From Turnera subulata (taxonomy: Eukaryota > Streptophyta > Magnoliopsida > Malpighiales > Passifloraceae): a stretch of DNA of 64,000 bases. The DNA is taken from positions 16,319-80,318 of the forward strand of contig JAKUCV010006865.1 in the NCBI GenBank assembly GCA_028386065.3, in the 5' to 3' direction. The position numbers and the translations under genes are program-made. The notes under the pieces were generated by a model. That model did no database searches, was not told where the DNA came from, and saw only the letters and a program-made list of their open reading frames with translations. Shown piece by piece: positions 46,871 to 59,819 of the stretch (positions are counted from its first letter, which is position 1; each line of letters opens with the position of its first letter).

Positions 46871-47066
46871 AGATGGCTAGAATTTGGCCACGTGTCACCT
46901 ATCTATGTATTCCGTTAAAATCAGTTAACGGGACTTAAATCAACTAACGGAAATGAGTTTAATTGCGAAATAGTAAAGTTGAGGGGGTAAAATTCTGGTT
47001 TTTTTACTTTAGGGGGTCATTTAAGTTTGACCAAAAGATCAGGAGGGTAAAATGTATTGAACCCCC

Positions 47067-47075
47067 AATTCATCC
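47067..47075. repeat. 9-bp target-site duplication, right
   Basis: AATTCATCC, identical to 44163-44171, directly after the right end of the MULE. Confidence 0.93.
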
Positions 47076-50000
47076 CTATAACTAATCGTTGGGGAATGAA
47101 ACAACATGGTTGGTTAGGGTGGATAATATGATCTTAACATTGGATTATATGTTTAATGGAAGTATATACGTTGATTCCTATGTAAAACAAGATAGATATA
47201 ATTTGATTCGATTATTTTTTTCCAGAATTAGGTAGTTTCTGTGGATAAATAGGCTATATTGATTGATAAACCCAATATCCACAAATGCGAGATGGAGGAT
47301 TAGGAGAAACATGGAACTTGAAGACCTACTAAGAGAAATGAGGACTATCTCGAGGGCTGTTGCAGCATTTTTTGCCTTTTTGGGGGGTCTAAAGGATTGG
47401 TGCAGCTAGAAATTTGCTTGCTTTGCTTGTCATTTAATGTGGGCTAAATATGCTTCTAGCCTTGGGCCAGAGAAGCTCAGCTGTATTTGGAGTCCTAGAA
47501 GGCCCAAGAGCATGGAATAGGACCTGATACCTTAAAATCGGGCAGCAGCTGGATGGAGGGCAGTGATTTGTGTGGGCTAAAGTCCTCAAGTGTCCGGTAT
47601 TTAGTTTTGTTTTCTTTTAATAGGCTCGAGAGTGTGGCCTAAAGCACCATCATTCAGAAAATTTGTCTCAATTTTCTTTTTCAGGACAATATATATTTAC
47701 TAGTTTTAATTAAGCCATATACGTAAATTAAAATTTTTAAAGGAGTACGATTTTTCTTTTGTCAGTATCGTTGTGCTGATATGTATCACGAGTCACCATA
47801 TGCAGCTTAATTTATAAGTTACAGGTAATTACAATAAATAAAAGCTAAATAAATGCAAGTTAAACATTATAAAATAAAAAAAAAATCAGAAGTCCAAATT
47901 TACAAATGTGAACTTAACTTAAACGAACAATGAAGCATTGCATCAACAAGAAAAGAAGAAAGAACACTGAATTAGGTTTAGTGGAGTAGGTTACAAAAGA
48001 AGAAAGAAAGAAAACAGGAAGGTATTGGTGCGGACTAGTTAAGCCTTTTTTCTTTGCAAAATGCTTGAAACAGAGATAATTTTTTGAATACTTGCTTACG
48101 ATAAAATATCTTCATATTCTTCTTGACAAATTCTTCGTTGTCTAACCTGAAAAAGTGCTCTAAAGATAAAAACCTCAAGTGATAACAACGACAAGGAAAC
48201 ATGGTGTCGTCTGGTTGCAATCGGATATTGACACTTATAGTTTTTGTTCAATGAATATTTGAAGCGTCTTCCAGTCACACTGATACTAACATTCCATCTC
48301 GGACCATGAAAACAAAAATAACTAAGATGCTATGTATGTATAGTCCTATATATATTTACCATGGGAAAGAAACAAGAAGATGGTAAAAGGGCTACTCTAG
48401 CTAGAATAATCAATAATGCATGTACACCTTTTGTGTTTCGTCAGAAAAGAAGGAACTGTTTGCACAGATTCTGCATGTTTTCTCCAACATATATACGATT
48501 TCAAATATCCTGATCATGCCATCATCAGGTGCTGCCCTTACCCTCTAAAGCTGTAGCGAGACAATATATATAGAAACGGCTGGGAGCAAGAATACAAACC
48601 TTGCTCAAAAAGGCTCTTTAACCTTTAGCGTAATCAAGATTTCAATCATTCTAGCTCCTTGTGGATGTATATATGAATTCCCAAACTTTTTCTGGAAACG
48701 TACTATATACTATCAAAGGACAAACCTTACATTAACGAGGCAGAATATTAACCAAAATGTAATCATAGAGTACTTTGATGGGTATCTCACATGAATCGAC
48801 ATAACCAGTGAGGAAGAAATCAATGTATATATCTTGCTGGCCTGAAGAAATCAGGGGACCCCGGCTTTTTATGCATAATTGTGAGAATCTTTTCTTGCAT
48901 GCATCATGATTACATGGCTGAGATTAGCAGAACAAGTAGTCAGTCCAAAGCTGATATACCTGGTGGAAACCGACAGTAGCTAGGAAATGGGCATGATAAC
49001 CAAATCTATCATGCATCAAAATTTTGGGACATGATCGTTTCTGCCAAAACAACTGCCACATCATTCCATCCATGTAGTGTTTTGAAATGTGTAGTATAGC
49101 ATTAATTTCTCCCGCATTATTTGTGGTTTATAGCGTCTAACGTACTTCTAATTTTAGTCCAATGTACAGCATGAACGTTGAGTGTTTGATCCAAAATTAA
49201 CTCATGAGGGTGACATGTGAGCTGCATTTTATAAGAGAGAATAAAGTGAAAGTTCTAGTAAAATTGGGCCTTCCCCCTTGCAGAAATTTAGAAAGATGTG
49301 TGCGCTGTATAATCTTACAGGTAGCAAATTCTTTCTTCATATATTATATTTGCACCAACAATTACAGTCCACCCAACCCACCCAAGACCACAGCTTGATG
49401 ATCATGTTTATATAAATCATTAATCAGAATCGAAACACTGAGCCCTGTTGTAGCATTCTACGTGCGATATCTTCACACGAATACATGAATATATAGCGCA
49501 CAACTTGTGATTGATTCGCAAATATTTATTAGAACTCTGGAACAAGGGTTTGACGTGAAAACATGTAGACATGCACCAACATGAGTAAAAAGAATCGAAA
49601 GCATCTTTACCGGTATCTATTTCTTGGGAAATGAAAACTATATATATACATATCACAAGAAATCAGTAATTATAATCAAGCATATACCGCATACGTACGA
49701 AAATGAAATTTTAAGTAAATCTATCCCCACTCAAATTTGGAAGCTAATTAATCGAACTTTTATCTGTTCGTAGTCGTAGGCCACAACTTGAAGATAAGAA
49801 CTGAGAAGCATAGATTCGTGATATGAAAAAGGATCATGATTGGAACAAACAAACCGGCATGATGCATCAGTCTTAGTACCAAGTACGTACTAACCACATG
49901 AGCCACTTAATTATGTCTTGCCTTTCTGGTCGTCCAGCCTTATACGTCTCTTCTCTCTCAATAATGATCTCTCCGTTTCTCCCTCGTCCAGGACGATTTC

Positions 50001-50368
50001 CAAGACGCAATGATGGTGAAGTTCAAACTTTTACTGTTTACTATTCCATGTGTTACAATTACCTACTTCTAAATTTTTCTTAATTTCGAGAGGAAGGGTC
50101 ATCGGTTGGATCCCGGGACATTGCTTAAGAGAGCATCAGGGTAGATTATAAGATTCTAATGTAAAAATATGACAACGCTTCCTTTTGACTAACACTTTAG
50201 AAATAACTTTGAAACATAGTTATCAAAACCGCATCGGCCTGGTCAACTTGCTCTATTGGACTCCGGAGCTAAATCTGGAATTTTGGAATGGTTAGACGGG
50301 TTGCGCAGTCATGTGAAGAGAAAACTAGTTGATCCAGTAGTTTTCACTGACACGTTGATTTAATGAAC
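47076..50368. other. Intergenic, 3.3 kb, no gene supported
   Basis: AT-rich with many TATATA runs. The short frames on both strands are unrecognisable, and I see no RNA gene or clear repeat. Confidence 0.45.
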
Positions 50369-50384
50369 CGGTTGGGTCACTTTT
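50369..50384. repeat. Target-site duplication of second LINE, left
   Basis: CGGTTGGGTCACTTTT, identical to 55905-55920. Its last bases run into the poly-T that represents the LINE's poly-A tail. Confidence 0.92.
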
Positions 50385-50405
50385 TTTTTTTGGTAATGGA
50401 TACGG

Positions 50406-53400
50406 CTATAAAGGCCTAAACATAAATGCACGCGAACTTCTAATAAGTCTCACGTGGGATATACCCATATAATCATACTTCAACTCCTCTAAAATACATT
50501 GTGGAGGAGTGACAAAAGTAGTAGCGTCGAAGGCAATATTACAGCCTAGATTAGCTAAGATATCAGCATATTTATTGGCTTCTCTATAAATATGAACTAT
50601 ACTGACTCTCCAGGATTTACTAAGGAGAAGGTTGATCCCACTAATCAAAGCAAGATTACCATTTCTCGGGGGTTCTGAACCCAAAAGTAGTTGTTGCACA
50701 CTTTGAGAATCCACTTCTAATTCCACCTGCGTAACACCCATCGCCCATGCCATTTCCAAACCCAATAGCACGCCCCAGAGCTCAGCCGTGAAAGCTGAAC
50801 AAAACCCAACCCTTCGAGCAAAACCGCGTAGGAATCTTCCTCTCTTCATTTCTCAACAGACCTCCAGCACCGGCTAGTCCCGGATTTCCTTTAGAGGCAC
50901 CATTCGTATTTAACTTCACTGCACCAGCTTTAGGGGGTTTCCAAGATACCGGTACCATCACTCGTTCATGTAAGCCCTTCAACTTATCTTCCATTGATAG
51001 TGCATATCGAATGTCGTCCACATAGGCAAATACAAAATTGACATGGAGAGATACATGAAGATTCCCATTAGCCCATCTATCATTTCGTGCCCGCCACAAT
51101 AACCAACAGGTAACTCCAAACATAATCTTCCAGTTCACATCAGTTCGAGTACCATGCGTGTCGCATATATTCATTTTCATCCAAGAATGCAAATCACCAG
51201 TGAAGAAGGATGGCAGAGAGGATGTGTTAAGCAAAGTTGCCCAAACCACCCGAGCTCTAGAGCAGTCCCTAACTACATGCAACACCGATTCCACATTAGG
51301 ACATATATCACAATTAGGACTAACACTCAAGTGTCTTCTTCATCGTTCACTGTTGGTTAATAATTTGTTGTGAACCATTAACCAGAGAAATGATCTGATT
51401 CGTTGGGGACCCTTCCAGCTCCACACAGCAGCCCATAAGCCATCGTTGTCGTCATTGTGATTGTCAAATAATTCATGGTATGTAGAGGCAACAGCGAACG
51501 TACCTGAAGAAGAGAAACGCCAGGTCATGCAGTCAGGACCAGCTTCACGTTTAGGAGGGGCACAGGCTCGAATTTTCATTAAGATGCCAAGGGGAAGTAG
51601 AATGGTAAGAGAGTTCCAATCCCATTCCCCTTCATTAGTCACATACTCATAGACTTTTTTGTTTACCTGGGCACTATCTAGTGGCGTGGTAGCATAATTT
51701 AGCAGAGAATGTTCATCATTCAACCAACTATCAGTCCAAAATTTCACAGAGAGGCCATTGCCAATCACCCACTGAATGCCTTCTAAAACTTGTCCCCAAA
51801 TCTGTTCTATACCTCTCCACAGATGCGATTTCCTCCCAGAGAGTTTTATGAACCAGCCATCTCTTCTTTTGGTAATATACTTAGCAACTAGCACCTGAGT
51901 CCATAAGGTTTGAGTTTGATTGATCAAGCCCCACGCCAACTTCATCAGAAAGGTGGTGTTGATATATTCCATTTTTCTGAGGCCTAATCCACCAACATTC
52001 ATAGGGCAGCAGATAGAGTCCCAATTCAGAAGGTGGATTTTCCGTTTCGTAGCGCAACTCCCCCACACAAAATCTCTACAGCACTTCTCAATTTCTCTGC
52101 ACACACCTTTACGAAGTCTAGTAGATTGCATAGTAAATATAGGAATAGCAGACAGCACAGATTTGCATAAAGTGAGGCGTTCGGCCAGAGAGAGGTTGTT
52201 AGCTTTCCAAGAAGCTAACTTTGCTCTGACTTTGTCCACAATATCAAAATAAGTGGAATTGGAAACTCTACCATGCAGTAAGGGCACGCCCAAGTACCTG
52301 CCTAAATTATTGGTAATTGAAAAACCACTGATCTCTGCCAGTCGTGAGCAAGTATCATCATCAACTCCTTTGGAGAAGAAAATTTTAGTTTTGGCTAGGC
52401 TGACCTTCTGACCAGAAGCATCGCAGAAAATCTGCAGGCATCTCTTCATTAACTGCAATTGTTGATCATCCGGGCCTGGTGCTTTTAAAGGGCCTATATC
52501 AAACACCGCCCTTTTAATTTCCTCGTCAGAAGTAGGTTGGGCCAGTTGGTTCAATTCCGATTCTGCTAAATCCGGAAAATTAAAACAAGTTCGAAGTAGG
52601 GGCCTATTAGGACAGTCCTCAGTAAATAGATTTTGGTAAAATTGAGTGGCCATATCTTGCAAAGTAGCTGCATCCCAAATCCACTCCCCAGCATGATTAC
52701 ATAAGCCCTCAATTTCATTTATCTTCCGCCGTATGATTATAGATAGGTGAAAAAAGTGGGTATTTCTGTCTCCATAACTAATCCATTGAGATAGTGATTT
52801 CTGCATCCAGAGAATCTCTTCTTGCTGAAGAATAATATTGTATTCTCGTATGATCTCTTGCTCTCTTTTTTCTAATCTAGAACATCTGGACTGAGCTAAC
52901 ATCCGCTGGATCCCCTGCAACCTAGCCAAGCAGTCCTTTTTCCTCATGAAAATGTTACCAAAGACCGAGACATTCCACTGCTTCAATTCTGGCTGTAATT
53001 GGCGCAAAGCAACATCTATATTGGCTTGTACATTCCACTTATCATGCATCAAATCCTGGAATGTATAGTGGCCAAGCCATGCCGCTTCAAATCTGAAAGG
53101 ACGCTTCTCAGCCTTAGGAGGAGGTCGACCATCAAGCAATAAGAGGATAGGGTGATGATCTAATTTTACACGTGGAAGATTCTTAAGGGAGGGATTAGGA
53201 AAGATTAATCTCTAGGAGGAATTGACAACTGCTCTATCCAGTCTTTCATTGATTCTCAAGAGACCTGCTCTTTTCGGACCCCTCCATGTAAACTTAGGCC
53301 CGGATGCTTCCATATTCAGCAAATGACAACCAACTAAGTGAGTTTGAAATTGGACACATCTTCGCATATTAGTTGGTCTTCCTCCAGTTTTCTCATGGCC

Positions 53401-53826
53401 ATATAAAACATCATTGAAATCTCCCACAACAGCCCATGGCAAGCTTATTCTCTCACTCAAGGCTTTTAAGTCATGCCAAAATAAGTCTTTAAGGATCTGA
53501 GCTGGGTTGACATACACCACGATTAATAGCCAGACGCCCTTCCTTTGGTTCCTCACTTCCATATGTATAAGCTGTTCCGTATCATGGAGGATGCGAAGTC
53601 CAGGAATCTGCACTCTTGCCATAACCCATATACCTCCGGAAAAACCCTGTGCTTCAACCTTATGAATAAATATCAGACCCATACTTCGTGCTACTCTATC
53701 ACCAGTAGCACCACTAACTCGAACTTCAGTTAAGACAACCAAGTCAGGGTGATTAACCCTCATTATGTCCTTCAAGATGCTATAGAGACGCCTACTCTTA
53801 GTACCTCTACAATTCCAGTAAACCAA
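50406..53826 (-). pseudogene. LINE ORF2 (endonuclease-RT-RNase H), broken, RT core missing
   Basis: Endonuclease motifs run from 53826: VYWNCRG, VVLTEVRV, GFSGGIWVMA, VVGDFNDVL, FTWRGPKRA, RLDRAVV and, after the stop, LDHHPILL. No ATG precedes VYWNCRG in frame, so the start codon seems lost. An in-frame TAG at 53212 replaces an expected Trp. The reverse transcriptase begins FRFEAAWLGHYTFQDL and reaches KAPGPDD at about 52465. There it jumps in frame to QQLQLMKRCLQIFCDASGQK, skipping the palm with the FADD site. The thumb follows (YLGVPLLHGR, GGLGLRKMEYINTTFLMKLA), then a TGA at 51340 and a zinc-binding-like block (CDICPNVESVLHVVRDC). The terminal RNase H domain has NTNGASKGNPGLAGAGG, with Asn in place of the first catalytic Asp. 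It also has a frameshift near 50845 before AFTAELWGVLLGLEMAW. Confidence 0.9.
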
Positions 53827-54127
53827 ACTAATCCTTCAAGAGGTAAAGATTGAAGCAGCATACCCGAATTCATAGAAAAACACCTTGAGGAGTAGCCTCC
53901 TCACCCATGGTAGATAAATCAGTAACAGCCGTATTAGAAGACAGCGGTTCCAACCCAAGATTATTGTCCAGAGAGCCAGATTTCAAAGTGGGGGAAACAT
54001 CAACATTTGCTGATGCAAGACCCTCGAGTTGAGACTCAGGGCTACCGTCACTGTCTTTGAAGCACTGAATTGCCTTCTGGGGGTCGCATTTATTCAGTTT
54101 CTTGTTGTTGTCAGCAATAACATCGAC

Positions 54128-55775
54128 TTACGTCTCGTCTTCCCCACCGAGGCCCCTGAACTGATTTTTCTCCATAGAGACATTACTAAGAATCACCAAT
54201 AAATCAGGTAATGCCGAGCTGTTAGCACTAGTAACTCTCCCGTTTCCACCCCTCACAATAAGTGACTCATTCCTTTCCCTAGTAGTAGAACGGTTGCGGC
54301 TTCTGTGGTTGTTTGATGACTCCTGAGCTTTCCCTTTACCAACATTGGTAATGTCCTTCAGTGGTGTGTTTCTTGCATGAGATCTGCCCTCCCTAATGAT
54401 CACAGAAGTCCCTTGAGTCCCCAGAACATTGTGCCCCACAACAGCTTCACTAGCAGGTAAGTCAGATATCACTCTTGGCATCACAGATTTAATTTTCGGT
54501 GCAGATTTTGTTTTCGGCTTTACGGCGTCAACCTCCATCAACTGACCACTGCCTGAATTCTTCACGGATTCTTCCCCAGTTGCAACAGGTTTTCCCACTC
54601 CTTTTTCCATCTCCAGAACCTCAGGATGAGCGCTAACAGGTGCCTCCTCCATTGCCTGCAGGGCATCAAATTGAGAACTAGTTTCAGTAACCTGCTTACT
54701 CACTGAGACCTTCCTTCCATGCCCTCGTTTTTGAACCAACATCCATTGTCCGCGTGGTTCATACACCTCAGGACGAGGCTTAGGAATGGCAGCACCAGGG
54801 CGATGAGTATTAGGGACGGGAGCACCTTTCTTGATCGACTCGGGGTCAAGACACTTTAAGGGTCATATTTCTGCCTGATGACCGTACAAGCCGCAATCAA
54901 AACACAATAGGTGTAATCCATCATACTCAGCTCTCCATATTCTTCTTCCCATACGAAACTTCGCTAGTAGAGGCTTGGTCAAGTCCACCTCAACACAGAC
55001 TTTAGCAAATTGGCCTCTCTCCGCATTCAAGGTGGTACGATCCACCTTGATGGTATGCCCCAAGTCTGTTGCCTAGTCGCTTAAAAAATTCGGTCTCATA
55101 AAACTCCATTGGCAGATTGGGGAAGTGAACCCACACAGCGACATTATCGATAGAAGCTTCATAAGGGTCAAAGTAGGGGCGCCATGGCCGCATAGTCAAA
55201 TAGTGGTCAGCCACTATCCACGGTCCCCCATTAAGAACATTGTGATAATCCTGAGGGCAGTTGAATCGGACAATGTAGAAATCATTGCCCATATCAGCTA
55301 GTGTAAAATTCCGGCTTGTGACCCATAGGGTATTCAGGCGGTTCAGCAAGAATCGGTACCCCACTTTTTTCCCTAGCACCTTCACAATCAGGGCATATTT
55401 CCAGTTGCAGTATAATCGCCGTTTTTCAGCAGCTGATAGCCGGATTCGTGGACAATCCGGTTCCTCCTCATCTGAGTCAGAATCGGAGAAAACTTCAAAG
55501 TCCTCCGAATCAGCAGCTCCATCCTCCATTTCAGTGTCTTTCTCATTGTAACCAAGAAGAAGATCTTTATAGGAATTCTTTCTCCTATTATCTTCTGGGT
55601 CACAAGTGATGGGAGTACCTCTCAGTTCAGAGTTCGACTCCCCTTGGTGAGACTCGCCATTCTTCATCCTAGCCTTCTTACTGATATGGGTACCAGCATC
55701 TTCATCTCTATTGTTAGTGGTAGCATCTGCGCCCGGAGGAGCAACAGGTCCCCCAGCAGCAGTTGGCAAAGGCAT
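54128..55775 (-). pseudogene. LINE ORF1 (DUF4283 / zinc-knuckle protein), broken
   Basis: It starts MPLPTAAGGPVAPPG at 55775. An acidic region follows (DSDSDEEEPDCPRIRLSAAE), then a DUF4283-type region (LGKKVGYRFLLNRLNTLW, GGPWIVADHYLTMRPWRPYF). A one-base insertion near 55063 shifts the frame, which resumes as IKVDRTTLNAERGQFAKVC. The zinc knuckle reads CFDCGLYGHQAEI and then TGA at about 54862, so its last Cys codon has become a stop. After the stop the frame runs on through PRGQWMLVQKR to 54128 as a Ser/Lys-rich tail. In the family this protein binds the element RNA. Confidence 0.88.
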
Positions 55776-55904
55776 ACCAACTGTTCGACGAAAAGGCTGT
55801 GAGAAACTCTGGAAAACCAAGTGAGAACAATTGAGAGAATCACACGCGCATGTCACGCGCTTTTTTTTTTTTTTTGGGAATTAGTGACTTCGAGAAGTTC
55901 GTAT

Positions 55905-55920
55905 CGGTTGGGTCACTTTT
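55905..55920. repeat. Target-site duplication of second LINE, right
   Basis: CGGTTGGGTCACTTTT, identical to 50369-50384, at the 5' end of the minus-strand LINE. Confidence 0.92.
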
Positions 55921-58900
55921 AAATCATAAAAACATCAATTCTTTATTTTTGTATTTCTTTTTTTATTTTGTAGTCATATATAAATATTAGTATACTAGAT
56001 TATTAATTTTTAATTATTTAATAATTTTTTTTTGGGGAAACTCAAAATGGCTTACTAAACCAATACTTGTGAGGGGGAAGTAGGGGCCAAAAAAGAGGGA
56101 TGGGTCCCATACACCATTAAGGATCCATATTGTATGAGCTGTGGTCAATAACAAAGCCCAAAAACGGGAAGGGTCACAAATCACATCACAAAAGTTGTTT
56201 GTCCATCCCCCTCTTTTATAACGGTTCCTAAACACCCATAAAAAGGTTTATTCGGGTTGGTCAGTGAAGTCTCAATTTGCAATTTTGGTGTTAAGTAAAG
56301 AAAACAGATTGCCATTATCCTTTTCCATTGTTCACTCGACAGTCGACACGTTCGCTTTGCCTTTTACAACGTTAACAGGACAACATTATTTCACCTTTTT
56401 TCTTTTCTATTTCTTATATGTTGAGAAATGAGAGGACACAACACAGGTAGCATCCGTTCTCCTTATCAATGGATTCTTATCACGGGTAATTTTCATCAAT
56501 GCTTTATGGTCCGACATGACTACTACTACTTGAATCCATGATCCCAGAACATATAATTGGTCTGTAATGAGAGTTTTTAGAAATTACATATCTAATTAAT
56601 TATAATCAGCACTGAATTTGAAATCACTCGTTTGAAGGAGCTTTTTAAACATAGCATGAAATTCTTTTACGTGCCTATCTATCCATTAGGATTTAATTAA
56701 TCATGAGAAGGAGATGCATTTGCCAATACTGATAAACAAAAAGGTTAAAAAAACAAAAAATAAGAAAAAAAAAATATAGCTATATCCCAACAAATAGCCA
56801 GTTAGGCCCAGATCTTACATGCACACCCCATATTGGATCAGGCCTAATCAAGTGGTCAGGTCAAAATAACGGAAAAAGAATCCTCCCAATCATTATTGGC
56901 TAGTTACCATATTCTATCTACTACATTAATTTAAGCTAAGATACTATTGACCTTTTTCTCAGACCAATCTCAATATGTGAACAAGGATAAAGATTAAAGA
57001 GTGAGGGGAGATAATAGCAGCCAGAGAGGGGAGCACTATCTTATGTATTGTTTGAATTTAAAAAGGGCAATGATTCAACCATGATAAAAATGTCTAATTG
57101 CTTATATATATGGGGGGCTGCATGCCTGCAGCAAGGGACTTGCATGGAGGGAGGAGGGTGGTGTTTCAAAATTTGAAATCCACTGAAAGGGTAGGTGAAG
57201 TATAAGGATTAGGGTAACCACTTTAGTACACTTGGGCCACGTGAGAGGACTATGAGGGCAACAAAATCATATCCCAAAGTCATCAACTAATGCCCCAGTT
57301 AGCCAACCAACCAGGCACATTGGTTGCAAAAAAAATCAAATACTAGTATATACTACCACATTCAACTTTTGATTGCAAAAGGGTAAGATAAATTTTAAAA
57401 AGTTATATGTTGATGACAAGTTTGGGAAAGGAAGGGGGTTTGGCGAATCTCTCCATCTCTGAAAGTATTTTGAATGTAGACAAATGAGAACAAATGTTTC
57501 ACTAGACACCATCTTTTTCTGCATTAGCTTATTTAATTAGCACGATAAAGCTTACACTTTAGCTTTGGAAACCCAAATTTACCAGCCTAAACTACGGTTT
57601 GGACATCTTTATACTGTATACACAACACAATCTGTCTTAAGCCCCACAAACCTGCCTGCACTCTTTACTTTCCTAATTAAACCCAGTTAAGACGACTATT
57701 TGCTTTTACTGTTGGATCTCCTATTGTCACCTTCCAGTTGAGTGTGTGAGTTGCAAATCCCCATTGATGGGCCAGAAAAAACTGCACATCTGCATCTCCT
57801 ATAGCTAGCTAGGTCCTTGTCAGAAGAATCAGTACACTGCAAGTACACACCACAGATGTCTTTTTTTTCTTGGCCAAAAACTACAGAGTTCTTGATCAGA
57901 ATGAACCATGTGGCATTAATGCAAGTATAACTTATACGTAAGGATAGATATCTTATCGCGCGTGGGATTAACTGTAGTTCTTACAAAAGTCTACTAGTAC
58001 TGTAGTGATGTTTTATGGGCTTCATTTGACTTTGTTAAAACCCGGTGGTATGTCTAATCTACATGGACAAGAACCTGTTCAAATACTATTATTTAGCAGT
58101 AGAAATTGTACGTCTATGTCAAGTAAATATATATATACGCATTTGCTTCATAATTTTGTTCAAGAAAAAATATGTTGCTTCATAATTTATAATTCGCAAA
58201 TGTATATAAGAACTTGAACACACGTGGAGAATGTCCGGCATTCAAGGGGTGTGTTTTTGAGAAAATGGTGGGAAGGGACTACCGCCGTAACAACAACGGA
58301 CTTGCATTGTTATAATTTTGATATTATGGAACGACAAATATCAAGGTTTTGACTTGTGGAATGATGTGCTTCATAGGATTATGTGAAAATATATATGTAA
58401 TGCCTCGTGTCTGGTCAATGAGGTCACAGTTGCACATGTTTGGCTCTATATATATGTTTGTGTTAATTACATAAAACTAATTTTAATTAGTGCCGAAAAT
58501 CTGTCTGCATATGGTTTAGTGACATGCATAAATGTGCCTAATTTCCTAGATGGGTAAAAATATTGTCCGATGGATGAGTAGGACTCCAGGTATACTAACG
58601 ATTTTTTATTTTTATATGACTTGATTTGTTATAAAGATTGATTATGCATGCATGTACATATATAGGAGTTGATGTGATAGTGAAGATGGAAAAAGAAAAA
58701 AAAAGAAGACAAGTAAGGCTTTTCATATGAATAACAACCGATTCATATGAGAGGAAAACAACATATTTACTTTGTCTTTCTAACATACTATAAGGACGAA
58801 GATGTCACATTTCATTTCACGGGTAAAGCAATATCCACATACTCCTCTGCTAGCTCGACCTCAAAAATGGAAAATGAGAAAAAAAAAAATAGAACAAGGT

Positions 58901-59579
58901 ATGGGCATGGACACTGTTATATTACCCACAAGTAGATAGCAAAACTCCAACAAAGTATGTACAAAACTTTCTTTTGACCAATTAAGCAAGATCCAAACCA
59001 AAGCAGCCAAAAGAATTGCTGTTTGCTGCAAAATGTTACCCATGACATGTCTTATTATCTCCAAACATCCGCTCACGGGAGTATAGTCACTTGCCCTTCT
59101 TTAACATATTATCAAAATCAGATCAATTATCTCCACTTCAAAAAAAAAGAAAAAACATCAATTGTCTCCATTAATAAAGAAAAAGAAATCACAGAGATGT
59201 ACTTGTGTTCTATTAACTGCACTGAACAATGCTCAGTGACCTTTAGCTAGCACATACCTTTTTCAACCCGAAGTCAATTTCCGAGTAGCGAATGAGTTAA
59301 TGAACCCAAATGAAAAAGATTTTGACAGTTACTTAAACTAGGGGGAAATTAAATGCATGTCCTAAACGGAAAACAGGAGACCCTACATTAGAAAGGAGAA
59401 ATAATAATGAGTCTATTAACGGATGGTGGCTGTGACGTTTTCCGTTCACGCCATCATCAAGGATAGTTTGAAGCACAACTTTGTTAAAAAAAATAAAGAG
59501 TTTTGACTTGAGAGACACAAACCCTTCAAATATACTATGGTCTTGTAATAATATAACGCCGTTATTTCTAGTCGTTTGT
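55921..59579. other. Intergenic, 3.7 kb, no gene supported
   Basis: AT-rich; none of the short frames is recognisable. The right part is the probable promoter region of the Sec14-like gene. I see nothing else. Confidence 0.45.
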
Positions 59580-59587
59580 TATATAAA
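59580..59587 (+). promoter_or_regulatory. TATA box of Sec14-like gene
   Basis: TATATAAA followed by TAAAGG. Transcription would start near 59610, giving a leader of about 210 nt with long CT runs at 59640-59720, as is common in plant 5' UTRs. Confidence 0.7.
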
Positions 59588-59735
59588 TAAAGGCCTCTAG
59601 CTTCGTCCTCTCCTGCCTCACCATCTCTTTATTCAAAGTCGCCAAATTTCAGCTCTAAAAACCCTCTCTATCTCTCTCTCTCTACCTCACTCAAGCCCAC
59701 TCGCTGTCTCTCTCTTCTGCAAGTGCAAGTTTTTA

Positions 59736-59747
59736 ATGGTTGCGTGA
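59736..59747 (+). other. Minimal upstream ORF (ATG GTT GCG TGA)
   Basis: A three-residue uORF in the leader, ending 72 bases before the main ATG at 59820. It may modestly affect translation; this is inferred from position only. Confidence 0.45.
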
Positions 59748-59819
59748 AGTAGAAGTTTGGTATATTGGTTGTTTGCTTGATATTAACCACTCACACACAA
59801 ACAGTACAGGTTTCTTGAA

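Larger units (their letters stand above)
44172..47066. mobile_element. Non-autonomous Mutator-like element (MULE), 2.9 kb
   Basis: The left end, 44172 to about 44347, and the right end, about 46885-47066, are inverted repeats of roughly 175-180 bp. They begin GGGTTCAATACATTTTACCC and then share TGATCTTTTGGTCAAACTTA, and both reach an inner CACGTGGC. The outer 110 bases match best. The right tip has two extra C. A perfect 9-bp duplication flanks the element. No MURA transposase is visible. The interior has a GC-rich block (44460-45540) that may be captured gene sequence and an AT-rich block of degenerate tandem units (45820-46870). Autonomous relatives must supply transposase. Confidence 0.92.
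50385..55904 (-). mobile_element. L1-type LINE retrotransposon with both ends, RT core deleted
   Basis: A minus-strand LINE with both ends present. The 3' poly-A appears as T's up to 50391, and a 16-bp target duplication flanks the element. ORF1 (55775-54128) and ORF2 (53826-50406) are in the usual order, with an RNase H domain at the ORF2 end. The 5' GCGCGTGAC..GCGCGTG motif is shared with the LINE at 1-3786, so they are the same family. The copy is dead, with nonsense codons, frameshifts and an internal in-frame deletion of the reverse transcriptase core. The 5' end has an extra 30 nt and an A15 run outside the shared motif. Confidence 0.95.
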
